From Dasyornis broadbenti (lineage: Eukaryota > Chordata > Aves > Passeriformes > Dasyornithidae): a stretch of 64,000 bases of DNA. The stretch spans positions 6,100,080 through 6,164,079 of the forward strand of contig VZRN01006818.1 of assembly GCA_013397935.1 (NCBI GenBank), in the 5' to 3' direction. Below, in pieces: positions 63,377 to 64,000 of this stretch. The position numbers were made by a program, and so were the translations under genes. The stretch's first letter is position 1; each line of letters begins with the position of its first letter. Below the pieces are notes generated by a model that saw nothing but the letters and a program-made list of their open reading frames with translations, was not told where the DNA came from and did no database searches.

Positions 63377-64000
63377 CCTCAATGGCCCAAGTTATGTGAT
63401 TAAACCCCACCCTGCAGTACTTGCCAGAAGCCCCAGAGGAGGAGGGGAGTGGTACCCACAGAGGGGATCCCAGCCTCACGCCGTGTTCCTCGCAGCACTC
63501 GTACTTGTGGGTCTGTGATGTCCTCTTGAGAGAATTGGGGGTGGGTGGCTTGAGGATTCATCTTCCTCCCATGGTGTGTTGTTTCACTATTCTTTCTTGA
63601 GATATATTTTGAAGAGGTTTTTCCTCCCAAATTACTCCATACATCATTACTGTTGCTTAGGTAGTACTGCAAAAGGAGGGCTAAAGCAGTAATATAATAT
63701 TTTCCTCATTCAATGGAAAGCATAAATTCTTGTTTACTTGTTTTTAAATCAAAGCATAAACCTGCAATTTTATTGGAGCATGGCCTCTGTAAAAGGTTTT
63801 ATGGTTATTTAAGAGGAATATGGGCTGTAAAAAAAATGTAAGTTTACTATGCACTTGGATTAAAATATTCCAGTTTCTCTGGTAAAAAAGTACAGCTTCT
63901 GAAAAACACATTAATATGCTATCCTTCAGATTGTCCCCCAATAAATATTAACACAATAAATTGTGCAAATAAAAACGATTCAGGATAGACAGACAAGGAC

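Larger units (their letters stand above)
60961..64000. other. Intergenic with a conserved-looking block
   Basis: No confirmed gene. Holds a perfect 11-bp hairpin (62065-62092), a CpG-retaining segment (62237-62328), an exon-like frame (63174-63253) and a T18 run (63359-63376). The texture of 62.0-62.7 kb, with AT-rich non-repetitive motifs, is like that of conserved non-coding elements; this is an impression, not a measurement. Confidence 0.5.

Noticed and set aside
1..64000. tRNA, rRNA, CRISPR, phage, endogenous retrovirus or bacterial features
   Set aside because: Looked for tRNA B-box-like motifs, regular spaced repeats, LTR pairs and retroviral gag/pol/env motifs; none could be supported.
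24945..64000. NAV3 coding exons
   Set aside because: No calponin-homology or other navigator-type block was found in any frame; the gene is expected beyond the window.

Overview
This is vertebrate nuclear DNA, most likely from a bird. Introns are compact with GT-AG borders, the interspersed repeats are CR1-type LINE fragments (some ending in the avian octamer-like tail ATTCTATG), and the only protein-coding gene is a clear orthologue of an animal cell-cycle regulator. There are no operons, phage, CRISPR arrays, IS elements or tRNA/rRNA genes. Species cannot be fixed from the sequence; turtle or crocodile is less likely but not excluded.

Layout. Positions 1-4.2 kb are non-coding sequence beyond the 3' end of the gene. 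From 4.2 to about 24.6 kb lies the complete atypical E2F repressor gene E2F7, on the minus strand. I assembled 12 coding exons (24081 down to 7214) whose junctions are all GT-AG and whose phases all agree. They sum to 2778 nt and encode 925 residues, close to the roughly 911 of human E2F7. The protein carries the two tandem winged-helix DNA-binding domains that define the E2F7/E2F8 subfamily. A 3' UTR of about 3 kb runs to a distal AATAAA at 4240-4235. It contains two full miR-26 seed matches, in line with miR-26 being a known regulator of E2F7. The promoter is a CpG island (about 23.76-24.66 kb) with a perfect inverted pair of E2F sites and a perfect CTCF consensus. The single undetermined base of the window (24301) falls inside that CTCF motif.

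From 24.7 to 64 kb I find no confident gene. In vertebrates with known gene order, E2F7 is followed on this side by a long gap before NAV3, and the stretch fits that desert. It holds recognisable CR1 fragments (at about 30.6, 45.8, 48.0, 49.0 and 60.6 kb), fainter older CR1-like pieces (30.2, 38.2 and 60.8 kb), short tandem duplications, several perfect hairpins, a CpG-retaining conserved-looking block near 62.2 kb and one isolated exon-like reading frame near 63.2 kb.

How the parts work together. E2F7 represses E2F targets in S/G2 phase. The paired promoter E2F sites, the 3' UTR microRNA sites and the KEN degron motifs (one created only by joining exons 1 and 2) are regulatory layers that can be read from this sequence. 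I found no previously undescribed biological system. The best leads are the CTCF/E2F promoter architecture, an alternative start-exon donor that would delete the KEN lysine, an in-frame 69-nt candidate exon inside the first DNA-binding domain, the 49.8 kb double hairpin, and the 62-63 kb block.
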